Positions 13,758-14,114 of a DNA stretch of 14,114 nt are shown one piece after another. Each line of letters starts with the position of its first letter. The first letter of the stretch is position 1. The notes beneath the pieces were generated by a model. The model searched no databases. It was not told where the DNA came from and saw only the letters and a program-made list of their open reading frames with translations. Both the position numbers and the translations under genes were made by a program. This stretch comes from Candidatus Izemoplasmatales bacterium. GTDB lineage: Bacteria; Bacillota_I; Bacilli_A; Izemoplasmatales; Hujiaoplasmataceae. The stretch is from the NCBI GenBank assembly GCA_028702245.1, contig JAQVPE010000007.1, positions 1 to 14,114 of the forward strand, read 5' to 3'.

Positions 13758-13789
13758 TTTTGATAGTAAATGTTGGTATCTTATCAAAA
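13758..13789. repeat. 8-bp inverted repeat upstream of the TfoX-domain gene
   Basis: TTTTGATA (13758-13765) and TATCAAAA (13782-13789) are perfect inverted arms 16 bases apart. They occupy the position where the -35 region and upstream sites of the TfoX-gene promoter would be, so they could bind a dimeric regulator. The AT-rich composition makes this tentative. Confidence 0.4.
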
Positions 13790-13820
13790 ACCAACTCCTG
13801 AGCGATCAACCATTTCGTCT

Positions 13821-13858
13821 AAAAAAGAATGACCGCCTCCAAACACGGGAGGCGGTCA
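13821..13858 (-). terminator. Strong rho-independent terminator of the right-edge gene
   Basis: An 11-bp GC-rich stem TGACCGCCTCC/GGAGGCGGTCA (13830-13840 with 13848-13858) and a 7-base loop are followed on the minus strand by TTCTTTTTT. It lies 27 bp past the stop codon of the gene that enters from the right edge. Confidence 0.92.
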
Positions 13859-13884
13859 AATCAATTATCGAGAATGAAGCCAAG

Positions 13885-14114
13885 TTACACTATCGGACCC
13901 ATAGGAATTGGAAAGGCAACCAGATCCCAAGCTCCATAAAACATGAATGTGCCGGTGGTGCCGACATATTCGCTCATGCAATAGACATATGACCCTTCAA
14001 CGAGAAAGTAAACGCTCTGCGGATGCAAGGCTATCCGATATCCGTCAACGGTATCCAGATAGTAGCGAAGAATTCCGTTTGGCAAAGCTTCCTCGCTGAT
14101 GAGGCCTTCTGCGA
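13885..14114 (-). CDS. C-terminal fragment of an unidentified protein
   Basis: The frame is open from the right edge to a TAA at 13887-13885, giving the last 75 residues. Visible stretches include NGILRYYLDTVDGYRIALHP, YFLVEGSYVYCMSEYVGTTG and AWDLVAFPIPMGPIV. The segment is rich in aromatic residues and Gly and looks beta-stranded, without a clear membrane helix. I do not recognise a family. A strong terminator follows. The true start lies outside the window, so an internal TTG at 14085 should not be taken as the start. Confidence 0.7.
   Translation of the reverse strand, partial: AEGLISEEALPNGILRYYLDTVDGYRIALHPQSVYFLVEGSYVYCMSEYVGTTGTFMFYGAWDLVAFPIPMGPIV

Noticed and set aside
13708..13992. 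A plus-strand reading frame of 94 codons beginning MQIPIFIIMIFYHH
   Set aside because: It crosses the TfoX-gene promoter region, the strong terminator and the antisense of the right-edge gene, and it lacks a ribosome site.

Overview
The window comes from a bacterium with low-to-moderate GC content and the standard genetic code: TGA serves as a stop in several genes and Trp is TGG. Strong AGGAGG-type ribosome binding sites, TATAAT promoters, U-tract terminators, a two-subunit glycine dehydrogenase (GcvPA/GcvPB) and an LplJ-like lipoate ligase point to Bacillota. A Bacilli or Acholeplasma/Izemoplasma-like lineage is my inference; no rRNA or marker gene is present to confirm it. Thirteen complete protein genes and two edge-truncated genes are packed tightly. 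No tRNA, rRNA, CRISPR array, insertion sequence or phage gene was seen.

Region 1 (1-4009, minus strand) is a lipoate and glycine-cleavage block. In transcription order it holds lplA, gcvT, gcvH, gcvPA and gcvPB (cut by the left edge). LplA can attach lipoate to Lys65 of GcvH. GcvPA/PB decarboxylates glycine onto that arm, and GcvT moves the one-carbon unit to tetrahydrofolate. The L protein (dihydrolipoyl dehydrogenase) is not in the window. An extended -10 promoter lies between lplA and gcvT, and there is no room for a glycine riboswitch there.

Region 2 (4049-6121, minus strand) holds a Fic-domain protein whose catalytic His is replaced by Tyr, and a six-helix membrane protein with a soluble C-terminal domain. 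The membrane gene is driven by a perfect consensus promoter (TTGACA, 17 bp, TATAAT). Each gene has a terminator that overlaps its stop codon. Divergent from them, across a 348-bp AT-rich region with repeats, is a TetR-family regulator (6470-7042, plus strand).

Region 3 (7091-9544, minus strand) is a two-gene unit: a DUF1624/HGSNAT-like multipass membrane protein followed by an AMP-forming acyl-CoA ligase. Divergent from it, an ECF sigma factor overlaps by 4 bp a membrane-anchored protein with a large outer domain and an acidic, Pro/Gly-rich tail. This looks like a sigma/anti-sigma pair (9722-11427, plus strand).

Region 4 (11493-14114, minus strand) holds an O-antigen-ligase-family membrane protein, a TfoX N-domain protein coupled by a 4-bp overlap to a Cys-cluster protein, and the C-terminal end of an unidentified gene that runs off the right edge. 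The most unusual items are the Fic protein with YPFMDANGR in place of HPFxDGNGR, the TfoX/Cys-cluster pair, and the ECF/anti-sigma pair. I see no clear multi-gene system that is wholly new.
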